From Dicaeum eximium (Eukaryota; Chordata; Aves; Passeriformes; Dicaeidae), in NCBI GenBank assembly GCA_013396995.1, contig VWZP01008548.1:1478593-1542592 (forward strand): a stretch of 64,000 nt of DNA. Direction: 5' to 3'. Of this stretch, positions 61,785-64,000 are shown in pieces (the stretch's first letter is position 1; every line of letters starts with the position of its first letter). The translations under genes were made by a program, and so were the position numbers. The notes under the pieces are model-generated. The model was not told the DNA's origin, searched no databases, and worked only from the letters and a program-made list of their open reading frames with translations.

Positions 61785-61812
61785 GTATGTATATATATAT
61801 ATATATATGTAT
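61785..61812. repeat. (TA)n microsatellite
   Basis: A pure alternating TA run at 61790-61808 with GTATG flanks. Confidence 0.93.
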
Positions 61813-61857
61813 TAATTCAAATTTATATTTTCTCTTTGCTCTTTTCCCTTCACTTTT

Positions 61858-61893
61858 TGAATGAATGAATGAATGAATGAATGAATGAATGAA
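61858..61893. repeat. (TGAA)n microsatellite
   Basis: Nine perfect TGAA tetramers. Probably polymorphic. Confidence 0.96.
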
Positions 61894-64000
61894 ATGCTAC
61901 AGTATTATTCTGAGTCACACAGGTCATTTTTTAAAAAGATGAGGTGGAATTCTGCTGCTAATTAGTACTGCATCTAAATACTTCTAACAGCACCACAGAG
62001 CTAGACCCATCTGCTCTCCAAGATTCTATGTCTGTTAGATGTCTACTTTGCCACAACCATTTTTCCACTTTAAAAGGTAATGGTATCAATGATCAATGTT
62101 TGACAAATATAGACAGAGAAAGAACATTTAGTGACAATTCTATACATCCATTTAGTTTCAGGTGGCTTAAGTTTGCAGAAATACATAGCCCTGGATCTAG
62201 TTTTACACCATGAATAGTTGAGAGTAGACGATAGAAATACAGCTAAAAGTGTCTTGTGTTTGAATACTTTGCAGTCAACTGGAAATATGGTCTATGTATA
62301 TTTTCCAGATCTTTTTAACCTGATTTCCCTAAGCTGTTTTCAATTAAAGTGATCACTGTAACACAAGGACATATAATGTACAGACTAAACACGAATGAGA
62401 AGACAGCTTTCTGTCACAGAAGCAGGTAAAATGTTAATACGACTTTGCCTTCTGTGAACCCTAAAATCTATCCTTGGGAAATTATCAAACTAACTTAAGG
62501 AACAAAGTACTCACATTTATTCTGAAACAATGGCTTTAGGTACAGAGTAGCAAAAACTGACATTTAGAGAAGAGAGCTTCATTCCATAATTAGTATCAAT
62601 TTTGAAAGCTAATCAAACACTTCCTTAAGCATATTGGATACTCACCATACATTAAGGTAGATTTGCAAAGGAGCAAAACTAAACTGATTCAATGATTTTA
62701 AGAATACAGAATACATTCTGATAGCAAAACCTAAAAAATTTTGATATAAGCCAGAACACAAATAAAACACATCTTCAATATAAGTCCAAGTTCTTTTCAA
62801 ACACAACTTATATTGGTTTATGATTTTCTGTTTATTATGTTATCAAAAATATTTAGATGAGATAATAATGATATCTGTAAGCGAATGTACATGTTTATGA
62901 CTGATTTTAAAAACAGAAGCCCAAACAATACTGCTGTCTAGTTTAGAACTTCTAACTGTAAAAAACAGTGACTTCAGGCAAATTTAACTTTGTAGATCCT
63001 GTTAGAAGCCTGACTTTGAAAGTAGAAAGCATGATCCAAATAACAATCTTTATGGAATAATTCAGTTATCACAACCTATTGTTTCCATGAAAAACATCCT
63101 TGCACTAAGGACATCAAGGGGGATACTGTACTTATTTAATTTTTTCTTAAAATGAAATATTTACCTTTTTAGTTCTCTGATAAGACTCCCTCACATTTCA
63201 TTATCTGATAGTACAGAAACTAAGAAAAGAGAAAGTAAAATTCTTTCTTTTCACGTAATGCAAAAAACTGTGCAAAAACATTCAAGGACACCAGATTAAT
63301 TCATAGAGGAAAGTACTGTACTAAACTATAATACACATATATAAAAATGCAGTATTTGAACATGCTGTATCTTTACAGATTGATAGAATAACAACAGATG
63401 ATTTTATAGTAACCTGTTCAACAAAAGAAAGAAAGTGAAATTGATTGGTTCTCATTAGAAAAGAGAAAAAAAAAAGCCATATTAAATAGGCTTAGCAAAG
63501 GAATAAATCACTGACATATGACCACAAAAGTAGAGGCATACATGAGTGAGTTTCAAAGCCTAAACTACCCATATTTCTAAGATTCAATTTCCTCAAATTT
63601 TTCATAAATGCCTCTGAATAAAATAACTATACCACAGGAGATAAATATGTAGGTTTTCTGGTTTTACTCTGACCAGGACTCAGGAATAACAAATAAGTAA
63701 CTCTGTACATTTCATGAAATGTCTGGCAAAAATAAAATAATAATACAAAAACTCTCTCTTTTTGCTGTGTCATACTTTGAGAAATTAATTATCTTTATGA
63801 AGTCAGAAAAACATTATTCTTTGCAACTAGAGTTAGTTTTCACCAAATTATCTGTTAGTTTGCTGAGGGACCATACTTCAGCAGGAAAGATGCTGCATGT
63901 ATATATAATATTTTAATATTTTTTCCTGAGCCACTTGATCTTATACAGTAATCAAATTATCCTCTAGCGGACACAAAGGAAGAGATTTATCTGTTTAAAA
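61894..64000. other. AT-rich non-coding DNA
   Basis: No recognisable gene or transposon up to the window edge. Frames are under 70 codons. Confidence 0.65.

Overview
The window looks like a 64 kb stretch of bird nuclear DNA, most probably from a songbird, that is intergenic or lies inside a very long intron. The bird assignment rests on the interspersed repeats. CR1 LINE fragments occur in both orientations, at 2127-2875, 17593-17731, 21965-22090, 23800-24835, 39008-39190, 43490-43950 and 55130-55230. Several LTR-like blocks of avian endogenous retrovirus type also occur, at about 18440-18900, 42661-43260, 47645-48890 and 60380-60868. The rest is AT-rich, CpG-poor DNA with many A/T runs and a few microsatellites. 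All identifications come from memory of family consensus sequences; no database search was possible.

No protein-coding gene, rRNA, tRNA or CRISPR array could be supported. The longest open frame is 121 codons and lies inside a CR1 copy. The other long frames are no longer than expected by chance in AT-rich DNA of this size. Three stretches read somewhat protein-like (31617-31733, 45200-45409, 59767-60186) and are listed as low-confidence candidates for a hidden exon or decayed gene.

Layout: 1-17.5 kb is unique AT-rich DNA with one CR1 copy near 2.1-2.9 kb and an inverted repeat at 7.2 kb. From 17.5 to 25 kb there are three CR1 loci and one LTR. From 25 to 39 kb the DNA is mostly unique, with a possible regulatory cluster at 25.8-26.0 kb, a possible ancient repeat at 30.8-31.4 kb, a CA/AAAAC tract at 35.2 kb and a GATA array at 37.07 kb. 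From 39 to 49 kb lie a CR1 3' tail, a 10-bp minisatellite, an LTR-like block followed by a CR1 reverse-transcriptase remnant, and a 1.2 kb LTR-like block with a strong hairpin. From 49 to 64 kb are an older CR1 tail, an antisense LTR with recognisable promoter signals, and TA and TGAA microsatellites.

There are no genes here whose joint action can be described. The points most worth following are: the two minus-strand CR1 copies that both seem to lack the reverse-transcriptase section; the 26-bp-arm hairpin and 39-bp direct repeats in the 47.6-48.9 kb block; a dispersed repeat shared between 42.7 and 51.9 kb; the antisense LTR promoter near 60.6 kb; and the hairpin plus TGACAG cluster at 25.8-25.9 kb. 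No convincing new biological system was found.
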